Positions 54,335-63,646 of a DNA stretch of 64,000 bases are shown in pieces. The position numbers were made by a program, and so were the translations under genes. The notes under the pieces are model-generated. The model did not search any database and was not told the origin of the DNA. It saw nothing but the letters and a program-made list of their open reading frames with translations. The stretch comes from Phytohabitans sp052068095 (GTDB lineage: Bacteria; Actinomycetota; Actinomycetes; Mycobacteriales; Micromonosporaceae). Within the stretch, counting starts at the first letter, position 1; the number at the start of each line of letters is the position of its first letter. The stretch lies in NCBI RefSeq assembly GCF_052068095.1, contig NZ_JBQHDG010000019.1, positions 62,001 to 126,000 on the forward strand. The letters are read 5' to 3'.

Positions 54335-55152
54335 TGGCGCCCCCGGTGGTCGACGGCGCGTTCGCCCGGTGGCTCGCCGCCCGCGCCGGTGAGCTGCTGC
54401 TCGAGGTGCGGGCCGAGCGCGGGCACCAGGACTCGGCCGCGCTCAAGGCGGCCGGCGACAAGCTGTCGCACGACCTGATCCGCACCGAGCTGGCGCGGTG
54501 GCGTCCGGCCGACGCGGTGCTGTCCGAGGAAGACGACCACGCCCGCAAGGCGTGGGTCGAGGGTGACGGCCCGCGGCCGCCCGCCCGCCTCGAGGCCGAC
54601 CGCGTGTGGATCATCGATCCGCTCGACGGCACCCGCGAGTTCGCCGAGGAGGGCCGGGCCGACTGGGCGGTGCACGTCGCGCTCTGGTCCCGCCACGCGA
54701 CCGGCCAGCTGCGGCTCGCGGCCGGTGCGGTGGCGCTGCCGGCGCAGCACCGGGTGCTGGCCACGGACTACCCGCCGGCGTATCCACCGATGACGGCCAG
54801 CGGTGGCCCCGCGCGCCTGGCGGCGAGCCGCAGCCGGCCGCCGGCGTTCCTCACCGCGGTCGCGGAGGAGGTGCGCGCCGAGCTCGTGCCGATGGGCTCC
54901 GCCGGCGCCAAGATCGCGGCAGTCATCAGCGGCGAGGTCGACGGGTACGTGCACGCGGGCGGCCAGTACGAGTGGGACTCCGCCGCGCCGGTCGCTGTGG
55001 CGGCGGCCACCGGGCTGCACGCTTCCCGGATCGACGGGTCCGCGCTGAAATACAATCAGGCCGATCCCCGGCTGCCGGATCTCCTGGTCTGCCGGAAGGA
55101 TCTCGCCCCCAAGCTGCTGGCGGCGCTGCGGCGGCAGCTGAAGGTAGAGTGA
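54334..55152 (+). CDS. cysQ: 3'(2'),5'-bisphosphate nucleotidase
   Basis: A 272-residue inositol-monophosphatase-fold enzyme that removes the 3' phosphate from PAP/PAPS. Metal-site motifs: LSEEDD, VWIIDPLDGTREFAEEGRADWAVHVAL and the C-terminal YVHAGGQYEWDSAAPVAVA. It overlaps the sugar transferase stop (TGATG) and precedes cysD by 33 bp, so it belongs with sulfate activation. cysC is not present in the window. Confidence 0.9.
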   Translation: MAPPVVDGAFARWLAARAGELLLEVRAERGHQDSAALKAAGDKLSHDLIRTELARWRPADAVLSEEDDHARKAWVEGDGPRPPARLEADRVWIIDPLDGTREFAEEGRADWAVHVALWSRHATGQLRLAAGAVALPAQHRVLATDYPPAYPPMTASGGPARLAASRSRPPAFLTAVAEEVRAELVPMGSAGAKIAAVISGEVDGYVHAGGQYEWDSAAPVAVAAATGLHASRIDGSALKYNQADPRLPDLLVCRKDLAPKLLAALRRQLKVE

Positions 55153-55185
55153 TCCGGGGTTAACCGATCGGAAAGGTCTGGAAGA

Positions 55186-56097
55186 GTGAGCCAGACGCAG
55201 ACTTACCGGGTTTCGCACCTGGCCGCTCTCGAAGCCGAGAGCATCTTCATCATGCGCGAGGTCGTCGCCGAGCTGGAGCGGCCGGTGCTGCTCTTCTCCG
55301 GCGGCAAAGACTCGATCGTGATGCTGCGCCTGGCGGAAAAGGCCTTCGCGCCGGCCCGCATCCCGTTCCCGGTGATGCACGTCGACACCGGTCACAACTT
55401 CCCCGAGGTCCTCACCTACCGCGACTCCCGGGTGGAGGAGCTGGGGCTGCACCTTGTCGTCGCGAGCGTGCCCGAGGCGCTGGAGGCGGGCCTGGTGCGC
55501 GAGTCGGCCGACGGCATGCGTAACCGCATCCAGACCCCCGTGCTGCTCGCGGCCGTGGAAAAGTACCGGTTCGACGCGCTCTTCGGCGGCGCCCGCCGCG
55601 ACGAGGAGAAGGCCCGGGCCAAGGAGCGGGTGTTCAGCTTCCGCGACGACTTCGGCCAGTGGGATCCGAAAAACCAGCGCCCCGAGCTGTGGTCGCTCTA
55701 CAACGGGCGCCACCACGCGGGCGAGTCGATCCGCGTCTTCCCGCTCTCCAACTGGACCGAGCTCGACGTGTGGCACTACATCGCCGCCGAGGGCCTCGCG
55801 CTGCCGGAGATCTACTACGCGCACGAGCGCGAGGTCGTCGAGCGCGACGGCATGCTGTACGCGGTAAACGAGTTCCTCGCGGCCCGCGCCGGCGAGACCC
55901 CGTTCGTCGAGACGGTGCGCTACCGCACGGTCGGCGACGCGTCGTGCACCGCGGCCGTCCGTTCCGTCGCCGACACCGTGGAGAAGGTGATCGAGGAGGT
56001 CGCCGCCACCCGCATCACCGAGCGCGGCGCCACCCGCGGCGACGACCGGGTCAGCGAGGCGGCGATGGAAGACCGCAAGCGGGAGGGCTACTTCTGA
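55186..56097 (+). CDS. cysD: sulfate adenylyltransferase subunit 2
   Basis: A 303-residue PP-loop ATP sulfurylase subunit. The SGGKDS loop (LLFSGGKDSIVMLRLAEKAF) and MHVDTGHNFPEVLTYRD are intact, as are FGGARRDEEKARAKER and FPLSNWTELDVWHYI. It makes adenylyl sulfate with CysN. GTG 55186 after GAAGA. It overlaps cysN by one base. Confidence 0.95.
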   Translation: MSQTQTYRVSHLAALEAESIFIMREVVAELERPVLLFSGGKDSIVMLRLAEKAFAPARIPFPVMHVDTGHNFPEVLTYRDSRVEELGLHLVVASVPEALEAGLVRESADGMRNRIQTPVLLAAVEKYRFDALFGGARRDEEKARAKERVFSFRDDFGQWDPKNQRPELWSLYNGRHHAGESIRVFPLSNWTELDVWHYIAAEGLALPEIYYAHEREVVERDGMLYAVNEFLAARAGETPFVETVRYRTVGDASCTAAVRSVADTVEKVIEEVAATRITERGATRGDDRVSEAAMEDRKREGYF

Positions 56098-57380
56098 TGA
56101 CCGCCTCCGTCCTGGAGACCCGCGCGATGGACCTGCTCCGCTTCGCCACCGCCGGGAGTGTCGACGACGGCAAGTCCACCCTGATCGGGCGCCTGCTCTA
56201 CGACACCAAGTCGCTCTTCACCGACCAGCTGGAGGCCGTCGAGGCGGTCAGCCTGGCCCGCGGCGACGAGTACACCAACCTCGCGCTGCTCACCGACGGC
56301 CTGCGCGCCGAGCGGGAGCAGGGCATCACGATCGACGTGGCCTACCGCTACTTCGCCACGCCCCGGCGCAAGTTCATCATCGCGGACACCCCCGGCCACA
56401 TCCAGTACACGCGCAACATGGTCACCGGCGCCTCCACCGCCGACCTGGCGCTGATCCTGGTCGACGCCCGCAAGGGCCTGGTGGAGCAGTCCCGGCGGCA
56501 CGCGTTCCTCTGCTCGCTGCTGCGGGTGCCGCACGTGGTCCTGTGCGTCAACAAGATGGACCTCGTCGACTGGTCGCAGGAGGTCTACGAGCGGATCGCG
56601 GACGAGTTCACGAGCTTCGCCGCCAAGCTCGAGGCGCCGGATCTCACGGTCATCCCGATCTCCGCCCTGCACGGCGACAACATTGTCAGCCGCTCCGACA
56701 AGAGCCCCTGGTACGAGGGCCCGTCGCTGCTGCACCACCTGGAGCACGTGCACATCGCCTCCGACCGCAACCTCGTCGACGTGCGCTTTCCCGTGCAGTA
56801 CGTGATCCGCCCCCAGTCCACCACCGTCACCGACTACCGCGGCTACGCCGGCCAGGTGGCGTCGGGCGTGCTCAAGCCGGGCGACGAGGTGATGGTGCTG
56901 CCCTCCGGCTTCACGAGCCGGATCGCCGCGATCGACACCGCCGACGGCCCGGTAGCCGAGGCCTACCCGCCGATGTCGGTCACGGTGCGCCTGGAAGACG
57001 AGATCGACATCTCCCGCGGCGACATGATCTGCCGCCCGCACAACGCACCCGCGGTCGCGCAGGACATCGAGGCGATGGTCTGCTGGATGGACGAGACCCG
57101 CCCGCTGACCGTCGGCGGCAAGTACGCGCTCAAGCACACCACCCGCGCCGCCCGCGCGGTGGTCCGCGGCCTCCAGTACCGGCTCGACGTCAACTCGCTG
57201 CACCGTGACGAAAGCGCCACCCAGCTCACGCTCAACGAGATCGGCCGCATCCGCCTGCGCACGACCGTCCCCCTGCTCGCCGACGAGTACCGCCGCAACC
57301 GCACCACCGGCGGCTTCATCCTCATCGACGAGACCACCAACAGGACCGTCGCCGCCGGCATGATCATCGAGACCGCTTAG
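56097..57380 (+). CDS. cysN: sulfate adenylyltransferase subunit 1 (GTPase)
   Basis: A 427-residue EF-Tu-like GTPase driving CysD: P-loop GSVDDGKSTLIGRLL, EREQGITIDVAYRYF, DTPGHIQYTRNM and NKMDLV. It ends after the beta-barrel domains, without a fused CysC kinase, which occurs in some actinobacterial CysNC. APS would therefore be reduced directly or phosphorylated by an enzyme elsewhere. Its 3' side is repeat R5. Confidence 0.95.
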   Translation: MTASVLETRAMDLLRFATAGSVDDGKSTLIGRLLYDTKSLFTDQLEAVEAVSLARGDEYTNLALLTDGLRAEREQGITIDVAYRYFATPRRKFIIADTPGHIQYTRNMVTGASTADLALILVDARKGLVEQSRRHAFLCSLLRVPHVVLCVNKMDLVDWSQEVYERIADEFTSFAAKLEAPDLTVIPISALHGDNIVSRSDKSPWYEGPSLLHHLEHVHIASDRNLVDVRFPVQYVIRPQSTTVTDYRGYAGQVASGVLKPGDEVMVLPSGFTSRIAAIDTADGPVAEAYPPMSVTVRLEDEIDISRGDMICRPHNAPAVAQDIEAMVCWMDETRPLTVGGKYALKHTTRAARAVVRGLQYRLDVNSLHRDESATQLTLNEIGRIRLRTTVPLLADEYRRNRTTGGFILIDETTNRTVAAGMIIETA

Positions 57381-57574
57381 AAGATTTGGGCTACCGCGAC
57401 GTCCGCGGTGGTCCAGACCGTCGCTCCCGCGGCCTCACCCGTCCGCCGCTGGTCGCGCTCACCCCCAGCTGTGGTTGATCAGGGAGTTTGTGTAGCGGCA
57501 CGCCGACGGACACGCCCGCCAACTCCCTGATCAACACGCGGGGGACCGGGGCCGGGCGTGGGTGGGGCCAACCG
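57381..57574. repeat. interspersed repeat R5 and hairpin in a convergent interval
   Basis: The family core in reverse orientation (about 57387-57470) is followed by a perfect 15-bp inverted repeat: GTTGATCAGGGAGTT at 57474-57488 and AACTCCCTGATCAAC at 57521-57535 (spacer 32 nt). It lies between the ends of cysN and galK and probably terminates transcription from both sides. Confidence 0.7.
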
Positions 57575-58678
57575 CTACAGGCGGGTGGCGCCGGGGCCGG
57601 GGACGGCGACGAAGGGCTCGGGCGGCGTGAAACCCCGGTCGGCGAACGCGGAGGCGACCGTGGCCGCGACCTTGTCTGTCGCGTCGGCGTCGACCAGCGC
57701 CAGCACGCAGCCGCCGAAGCCGCCGCCGGTCATGCGGGCGCCGTAGGCGCCGCCGGACAGGGCGCCCTCTACGGCCGTGTCGACCTCGGGGACGGTGATC
57801 TCGAAGTCGTCGCGCATGGAGGCGTGTGAGGCGGTCATCAGCGGGCCGATCTCGCGCACCCGGCCCTGGCGCAGCAGCTCCACCGTGTCGAGTACGCGCT
57901 GGTCTTCGGTCACCACATGGCGTGCCCGGCGGCGCTGGACGGGGTCGGCCAAGCCCGACACCATCGACAGCGTCGCGTCGCGCAGGGCCTGCACGTCGAG
58001 GGCGCGGGCGGCCTCCTCGCAGGTGGCGCGGCGGGCGGCGTACTCGCTGGTGACGTGGCGGTGTGGCGCCTTGGTGTCGACGATCAGCACGGCGAGGCCG
58101 GCAGCCGCCACGTCGAACGGGATGTGCTCGACCTCCAGGGACCGGCAGTCGAGAAACAGCGCGTGCCCGGCCCGGCACCGGATCGAGGCGGACTGGTCCA
58201 TGATGCCGGTGGGTATCCCGGCGTACTCGTTTTCGGCGCGCTGGGCCAGCCGTGGACGCTGGTCGACCGGCAGATCGAGGCCGCCCAGGTCGACGAGCGC
58301 GGTGAGCACCGCGGACTCCAGCGCCGCCGACGACGACAGGCCGGCGCCGAGCGGCACGTCCGAGGTGATGGCCATGCGGGCGCCGGGCACCTGGTGGCCG
58401 GCCTCGCGCAGCGCCCACACGACGCCCGCGACGTAAGCTCCCCAGCCTGACACGTGCTCGGACAGGTCGAACGTGATCCGCTCGTCGGCCTGCTCCGACC
58501 ACACCGTCCACTCCGGAGTGTCCACACGGGACGCGGCGACGACCGTGCGCTGGGGCAGCGCGAACGGGAGCACGAAGCCGTCGTTGTAGTCGGTGTGCTC
58601 GCCGATCAGGTTGACCCGGCCGGGCGCCGCCCACACGCCGTCGGGCTCGGCCCCGTAGACGGTGAGGAACTGCTTCAT
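57575..58678 (-). CDS. galK: galactokinase
   Basis: A 367-residue GHMP kinase phosphorylating galactose. GalK signatures GRVNLIGEHTDYNDGFVLPFALP near residue 20, DVPLGAGLSSSAALE and MTGGGFGGCVLAL. ATG 58678 overlaps the galE stop by 4 bp, so galE-galK is a translationally coupled operon. galT is not in the window. Confidence 0.9.
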   Translation of the reverse strand: MKQFLTVYGAEPDGVWAAPGRVNLIGEHTDYNDGFVLPFALPQRTVVAASRVDTPEWTVWSEQADERITFDLSEHVSGWGAYVAGVVWALREAGHQVPGARMAITSDVPLGAGLSSSAALESAVLTALVDLGGLDLPVDQRPRLAQRAENEYAGIPTGIMDQSASIRCRAGHALFLDCRSLEVEHIPFDVAAAGLAVLIVDTKAPHRHVTSEYAARRATCEEAARALDVQALRDATLSMVSGLADPVQRRRARHVVTEDQRVLDTVELLRQGRVREIGPLMTASHASMRDDFEITVPEVDTAVEGALSGGAYGARMTGGGFGGCVLALVDADATDKVAATVASAFADRGFTPPEPFVAVPGPGATRL

Positions 58679-59649
58679 GACACGTGCTCGCGGTAGAACG
58701 CCCACGCGTCGGAGACCATGTCGTGCAGCGTGGTCCTGGTCGGCGTCCAGCCGAGCTCCTGGCGGGCCAGGTCGGACGAGGCGACGAGCGAGGCCGGGTC
58801 GCCGGAGCGGCGGGGCGCGATCTCGACCGGTAGCGGGTGGCCGGTGACCTCGCGGACCACGTCGACCACTTGGCGGTTGGAGAAGCCGCTGCCGCTGCCG
58901 AGGTTGTAGATCTTGTGCTCGCTGGGCTTGGCCGACTCGAGCGCGAGCAGGTGGGCGCGGGCCAGGTCTTCGACGTGGATGTAGTCGCGCACGCAGGTGC
59001 CGTCGTCGGTGGGGTAGTCGTCGCCGAAGAGTTGGAGCTTGTCGCGCTTGCCGGCGGCGACCTGGAGCGCGATCGGGATGAGGTGGGTCTCCGGGTCGTG
59101 CCGCTCGCCGATCGACACACCGGGGCGCAGGTAGGCACCGGCGACGTTGAAGTAGCGCAGCGACACCGCGGCCAGCTCGTGCGCGAACGACTCGGACGTC
59201 AGCGCCAGGTCGAACGCCAGCTTGGTCGCCCCGTACGTGCTGGTGGGGTGCTTGACCGCCGACTCGCGGATGGGCAGCTCGGTCGGGTTGCCATACACCG
59301 CGGCGGTGGAGGAGAAGACGAACCGCCGCACCCCGGCCGCGCGCACCGCGTCGAGCAGGGCGAGGGAGGCGATGACGTTGTCGTCCCAGTAGAGCTCGGG
59401 CTTGGCCATCGACTCGCCGGCGGCGATCAGCCCGGCGAAGTGGAGCACCCCGTCGAACCCGGCCTCCGGCGTGAGCACCTGGGCCGCGTCGTGGATCGAC
59501 GCCCGCACGAACGTGGCGTCCGGCGCCACCGCGACCGCGTGGCCGGTGCGCAGGTCGTCGAGGACGACCACCTCGTGGCCGGCGTCGAGGAGCATCCGGC
59601 TGACGACGCTGCCGACGTATCCGGCGCCGCCGGTGACGAGCAGTTTCAC
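58675..59649 (-). CDS. galE: UDP-glucose 4-epimerase
   Basis: A 324-residue short-chain dehydrogenase-type epimerase: N-terminal KLLVTGGAGYVGSVVSRMLL NAD site, the YGATKLAFD catalytic Tyr-x3-Lys and RYFNVAGA. It interconverts UDP-glucose and UDP-galactose. It is first in the galE-galK operon, and galU at 16.4 kb supplies the UDP-glucose pool. Divergent from the CorC-like gene. Confidence 0.9.
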   Translation of the reverse strand: MKLLVTGGAGYVGSVVSRMLLDAGHEVVVLDDLRTGHAVAVAPDATFVRASIHDAAQVLTPEAGFDGVLHFAGLIAAGESMAKPELYWDDNVIASLALLDAVRAAGVRRFVFSSTAAVYGNPTELPIRESAVKHPTSTYGATKLAFDLALTSESFAHELAAVSLRYFNVAGAYLRPGVSIGERHDPETHLIPIALQVAAGKRDKLQLFGDDYPTDDGTCVRDYIHVEDLARAHLLALESAKPSEHKIYNLGSGSGFSNRQVVDVVREVTGHPLPVEIAPRRSGDPASLVASSDLARQELGWTPTRTTLHDMVSDAWAFYREHVS

Positions 59650-59760
59650 GTGGTGCCCTCTCTCATCGGTCTAAGGTACCGAGGCAAGTATTCCACCAGG
59701 TTCGAGCAAAAGTAAACATGTTCGAACAGTGGCCGGGACGCGCATGCGCTGGCGCCTGTC

Positions 59761-59817
59761 TACCATTTCCCTATGCGAGACACGGCATTTCCCCATGCAG
59801 GACACGGGCGGCGGTAA
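59761..59817 (+). promoter_or_regulatory. possible leaderless 14-codon leader ORF before the CorC-like gene
   Basis: TACCAT at 59761-59766 is followed six bases later by ATG 59773, which opens a 14-codon ORF ending at 59817, in a different frame from the CorC-like gene. GTG 59822 lies four bases after that stop. The arrangement fits a leader peptide with coupled re-start, or a start in the other frame. Confidence 0.25.
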
Positions 59818-60790
59818 CGCCGTGCCCCGACGGCATACCACGGCGTCGGGGCGTTCCCGACGAGAGCCCGGTCCGGTCAGGCGCGCCGCCGCCCGGATCG
59901 TGATCCGGCTGGCCGACGTGGTCGCCGGGCTGCTCGGCGCCGACCGCACCGCGGGACGCGAGCGGATCAGCGAGGCCGAGCTGCGTGACCTGATCGCGGC
60001 CAACACGCTGCTCGATCCGGTGGAGCGCCGGATCATCGACGAGGTGCTCACCGCCGGCGCCAGCCTTGTCCGCGAGGTGATGATGCCGCGCACCGACGTG
60101 ACCTTTCTCGACGCTGGGCTCACGCTCGCCGAGGCGGCCCAGATGGTACGGGCGGAGACACACACCCGATACCCCGTAATCGACGGCACACACGACGACG
60201 TCGTGGGCTTCGTGCACCTGCGCGACCTGCTGATCCGGCCGCCGGGCGACGGCCGCGCGACGATCCGCGAGCTGACCCGCGAGGTCAAGCGGCTGCCCGG
60301 GAGCAAGCGGGTGCTCGCCGCGCTCTCCGAGATGCGCCGCGAGCGGCACCACCTGGCGGTGGTCGTCGACGAGTACGGCGGCACGGCCGGCATCGTCACC
60401 CTCGAAGACCTCATCGAGGAGCTGGTCGGCGAGATCCACGACGAGTACGACGCGGCACCCGACCCGGCCCCCGCCGGTGCGGAGGTGGACGGCCGGCTCA
60501 ACCTCGCCGACTTCGCCGAGCGGGCCGGCTTCCCGCTCCCGACCGGGCCCTACGAGACGGTCGGCGGCTTCGTGATGGCGCGGCTGGGCCGGCTCCCGGT
60601 GGTCGGCGACGAGGTGACGGCCGTGGTGCCGGAAGACGACGGCGGAGAGCCGGCCGCCTGGCGCCTGCGCGTGCTGGAGCTCGACGGCCGCCGGGTGGCC
60701 CGGGTGGGCATCGCCGCGCAGTCGCCGCCCGCGGCGCCCGTCCCGACCACCCGCGCCCCAGTCGAGGTGACGATCAAGGAAAACGCGTAG
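59795..60790 (+). CDS. CBS-pair CorC/HlyC-type protein without a membrane domain
   Basis: About 331 residues: two CBS motifs (MMPRTDVTFLDAGLTLAEAAQMV through VVGFVHLRDLL, then HHLAVVVDEYGGTAGIVTLEDLIEELVG) and a CorC_HlyC C-terminal domain. Actinobacterial relatives usually begin with a DUF21/CNNM membrane domain; it is missing here, so this is a soluble CorC-type form. The start is uncertain: ATG 59795 or GTG 59822, with a candidate leaderless ORF overlapping. It ends 4 bp before the convergent BNR-like gene. Confidence 0.75.
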   Translation: MQDTGGGNAVPRRHTTASGRSRREPGPVRRAAARIVIRLADVVAGLLGADRTAGRERISEAELRDLIAANTLLDPVERRIIDEVLTAGASLVREVMMPRTDVTFLDAGLTLAEAAQMVRAETHTRYPVIDGTHDDVVGFVHLRDLLIRPPGDGRATIRELTREVKRLPGSKRVLAALSEMRRERHHLAVVVDEYGGTAGIVTLEDLIEELVGEIHDEYDAAPDPAPAGAEVDGRLNLADFAERAGFPLPTGPYETVGGFVMARLGRLPVVGDEVTAVVPEDDGGEPAAWRLRVLELDGRRVARVGIAAQSPPAAPVPTTRAPVEVTIKENA

Positions 60791-60794
60791 CGGC

Positions 60795-61988
60795 TCAGTA
60801 CACCTGGAGCTTGCGCCAGGTCGAACCGTCGACCGAGAAGGCCGTCCAGCCGGAACCGAAGAGGTCGAACGCCACGTAGCCGGCGGGTATGCGGACGATC
60901 CGCCCGACCGCCGGGAGGTTGCCGTCGGCCTGGGTGAACGTGCGTCCGTCGTCGTCGCTGAGGTACCACCGCCGGTCGGCGCCGGTGGCCAGCAGCCGCC
61001 CGTCGAGCAGCGGCACCACCTCGCCGGCCAGCTTGTCCGGCGGTGCGACCCGGCCGGCCGTGGTGGGCGTGAACCGCTGGCCGGAGTCGGTCGACAGGTA
61101 AATCGCGGAGATCTCCCGCTCGGCGCCGAGCACCGTGACGTACACCCGCTCGCCGAGCACCGCCACCTGCGCCGTCGAACCGGTCGCGCCGAGCGGGTGG
61201 ACGGTCCACTTCCGCCCGCCGTCGCGGGTCACGGCCACCGCCGGCGCGCCGTTTCGCGTGCCGCCGACCCACCACGCACCGGTCGCCGTGGGTGCGCCCG
61301 CGACCCACTTCACGGCCATGCCCTCCGGCTGCTTCACCAGCTCGCCGCGGTATCCGAACATGGAGCTCCAGACCTCGACGGTGTCGCCGCCCAGGCGGAG
61401 GAGCTGGCCCGCGCCGACCGCGGTGGCCGCGCCGTTGGGCCGGGTGGTGGCCAGCCAGGTCTCCCCGCCGTTGGTGGAGACGTATCCGGCGACGACGAGC
61501 CGCCCGTCCGGGAACGCGGTCAGGTCGAGGTCGGCGTCCGCCGTCGGCGGCAGGGTGGCCCTGGCCCAGGTGAGGCCGCCGTCGACGGTGCGGGCGAGGC
61601 TCGGTGCGCAGGGCGTACTGCCGTCTTCGCACCGCACCAGGGCGTACCCGTGGTCGGGGTCGGTGAAGTCGACGTCGGTGACCTGGCCGCGCAGGTCGAG
61701 GATGGGGTCGCCGGTCAGGCCGTTGATCGTGATGCCGGCGTCGGTGTAGACGACGCCCGGCGAAGGGCTTGGGTCGGCCACCGGTGGCGGCTTCTGGTCG
61801 GTGCTCCACGGCCGCAGCGCCGCGAAGCCGGCCACCGCCACGACCGCCAGCACCGCGCCGACCCGCCGCGCCCGGCGGCGGTGGCGGATGGCGGTCGCCC
61901 GCGCGCCGACTCGCTCCAGCGGCGGCTGCTCGATCGCGTCGAGCAGGCCGTCGCGCTCGCGGGCGAGCCTTGTCTCCAGGTCAGGCAC
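60795..61988 (-). CDS. membrane-anchored BNR/beta-propeller partner of the second sigma factor
   Basis: A 397-residue protein: cytoplasmic N-terminus (RRARR basic run), one membrane helix (about 42-60) and an exported beta-propeller with BNR-like Asp-box repeats (TVDGGLTWA, STNGGETW, TRDGGRKWTV, STDSGQRFT, SDDDGRTFT). It overlaps the sigma-factor stop by 8 bp and is the likely signal-sensing partner. The same architecture occurs at 4.6 kb. Confidence 0.8.
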   Translation of the reverse strand: MPDLETRLARERDGLLDAIEQPPLERVGARATAIRHRRRARRVGAVLAVVAVAGFAALRPWSTDQKPPPVADPSPSPGVVYTDAGITINGLTGDPILDLRGQVTDVDFTDPDHGYALVRCEDGSTPCAPSLARTVDGGLTWARATLPPTADADLDLTAFPDGRLVVAGYVSTNGGETWLATTRPNGAATAVGAGQLLRLGGDTVEVWSSMFGYRGELVKQPEGMAVKWVAGAPTATGAWWVGGTRNGAPAVAVTRDGGRKWTVHPLGATGSTAQVAVLGERVYVTVLGAEREISAIYLSTDSGQRFTPTTAGRVAPPDKLAGEVVPLLDGRLLATGADRRWYLSDDDGRTFTQADGNLPAVGRIVRIPAGYVAFDLFGSGWTAFSVDGSTWRKLQVY

Positions 61989-62523
61989 GGGCCACCTCCG
62001 TCGAGGTGGTGCCGAGGTCGCGGTAGTCGCCGAGCCGCTCGGCGAGGGCGGCGCGGCCGCGGGACAGGCGGGACTTGACCGTGCCCACAGGCACCTCCAG
62101 CACCGCCGCCACCTCCTCGACCGGCAGGTCGGCGAAGTAGTGCAGGACGATCACCTCGCGGTATGGGGTGGGGATGCCGGCCAGCGCGTCCCGCAGGTCG
62201 GCTCGCTCCGGACCGGGCGCCGGCTCCACCATGCGGGCCACCGGGCGGTCGCGGAGCAGGATCGTGTCGAGCAGCTTGCGGCGCCGCCACCGCCGGCGGA
62301 CCACGTTGACCGCCACCGTGCGCAACCAGGCCTCCGGGTTGTCCACGTCGGCCAGTGCGTGCGGCCGGGCCAGTGCCCGCGCGAATGCCTCCTGCACCAC
62401 GTCCTGCGCCTCCGTCAGATCGGTGGTGAACGCGTAGACCTGCGCGACCAAGCGCCGGTAACAGGCGTGGTACAGCTCACCCATCGCCTGCTCCGCCGCA
62501 GCCCGCGCGTCCCGTCCCGGCAC
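61981..62523 (-). CDS. SigE-family (ECF) RNA polymerase sigma factor
   Basis: A 180-residue ECF sigma factor. Region 2 (YAFTTDLTEAQDVVQEAFARAL) and region 4 (IPTPYREVIVLHYFADLPVEEVA with helix VGTVKSRLSRGRAALA) are clear. GTG 62523 is used, preceded by GGGTGG. It is divergent from trpS and overlaps its downstream beta-propeller partner. Confidence 0.85.
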   Translation of the reverse strand: MPGRDARAAAEQAMGELYHACYRRLVAQVYAFTTDLTEAQDVVQEAFARALARPHALADVDNPEAWLRTVAVNVVRRRWRRRKLLDTILLRDRPVARMVEPAPGPERADLRDALAGIPTPYREVIVLHYFADLPVEEVAAVLEVPVGTVKSRLSRGRAALAERLGDYRDLGTTSTEVARA

Positions 62524-62610
62524 CGACCACCCGCCTTTGTCTACGATCTCTGCCCGTATGAGCCATGGCCGGCGTCCGCGGTTCCGGCCACTCCTGTCAG
62601 AATGGCCGGC

Positions 62611-63642
62611 ATGTCGGTGTCTGACGCAACCCCCCGCCCCCGGGTGCTTTCCGGCATCCAGCCGACCGCCGACTCGTTCCATCTGGGTAACTATCTTGGC
62701 GCGGTGCGTAACTGGGTCGCGATGCAGGAGACCCACGACACCTTCTACTGCGTCGTCGACCTGCACGCGATCACGATGGGCCACGACCCCGCCCAGCTCC
62801 GCCAGCGCACCCGGCTGTCGGCGGCCCAGCTGCTCGCGGCCGGCCTCGACCCGGAGCGGTGCACGCTCTTCGTGCAGTCGCACGTGCCGGAGCACCCGCA
62901 GCTGAGCTGGGTGCTGAGCTGCATCACCGGGTTCGGCGAGGCGAGCCGGATGACCCAGTTCAAGGACAAGTCGGCCAAGCAGGGCGCCGACCGGTCCAGT
63001 GTCGGCCTGTTCACCTACCCGATCCTCCAGGCCGCCGACATCCTGCTCTACCAGGCCGACGCGGTGCCGGTGGGCGAAGACCAGCGTCAGCACCTGGAGC
63101 TGACCCGCGACCTGGCACAGCGCTTCAACACGCTCTTCGGGAAGACGTTCACGGTGCCGGCGCCGTACATCGTGCGCGACACCGCGAAGATCACCGACCT
63201 ACAGGAGCCGACCGCCAAGATGTCCAAGTCGGCGTCGTCGCCGGCCGGCATCATCGAGCTGCTCGACGACCCGGCCCGCTCGGCGAAGAAGATCCGCTCG
63301 GCGGTCACCGACACCGGTCGCGAGATCGTCTTTGACCAGGCGGCCAAGCCCGGCGTCTCCAACCTGCTGACGATCTACTCGGCGCTCACCGGCCGCACCA
63401 TCGACGACCTCGTCGCGGCGTACGACGGCAAGGGGTACGGCGACCTCAAGAAGGACCTCGCCGAGGTGGTGGTCGAGTTCGTCAAGCCGATGCAGGAGCG
63501 CACCCGGGCCTACCTCGACGACCCCGCCCAGCTCGACAAGCTGCTCGCGATCGGCGCGGAGAAGGCCCGCGCGGTCGCCGCCGAGACCCTCCGCGGGGCG
63601 TACGACCGGGTGGGTTTCTTGTCGCCGGGCCGGGGCGCGTAG
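62611..63642 (+). CDS. trpS: tryptophanyl-tRNA synthetase
   Basis: A 343-residue class I synthetase. The HIGH-type motif is FHLGNYLG and the KMSKS motif is AKMSKSASS. Other landmarks are SGIQPTADS, FLYQADAVPVGEDQ-type LLYQADAVPVGEDQRQHLEL and CVVDLHAIT. ATG 62611 is chosen; ATG 62602 is in frame. The next gene follows by 4 bp. Confidence 0.95.
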   Translation: MSVSDATPRPRVLSGIQPTADSFHLGNYLGAVRNWVAMQETHDTFYCVVDLHAITMGHDPAQLRQRTRLSAAQLLAAGLDPERCTLFVQSHVPEHPQLSWVLSCITGFGEASRMTQFKDKSAKQGADRSSVGLFTYPILQAADILLYQADAVPVGEDQRQHLELTRDLAQRFNTLFGKTFTVPAPYIVRDTAKITDLQEPTAKMSKSASSPAGIIELLDDPARSAKKIRSAVTDTGREIVFDQAAKPGVSNLLTIYSALTGRTIDDLVAAYDGKGYGDLKKDLAEVVVEFVKPMQERTRAYLDDPAQLDKLLAIGAEKARAVAAETLRGAYDRVGFLSPGRGA

Positions 63643-63646
63643 CCGG

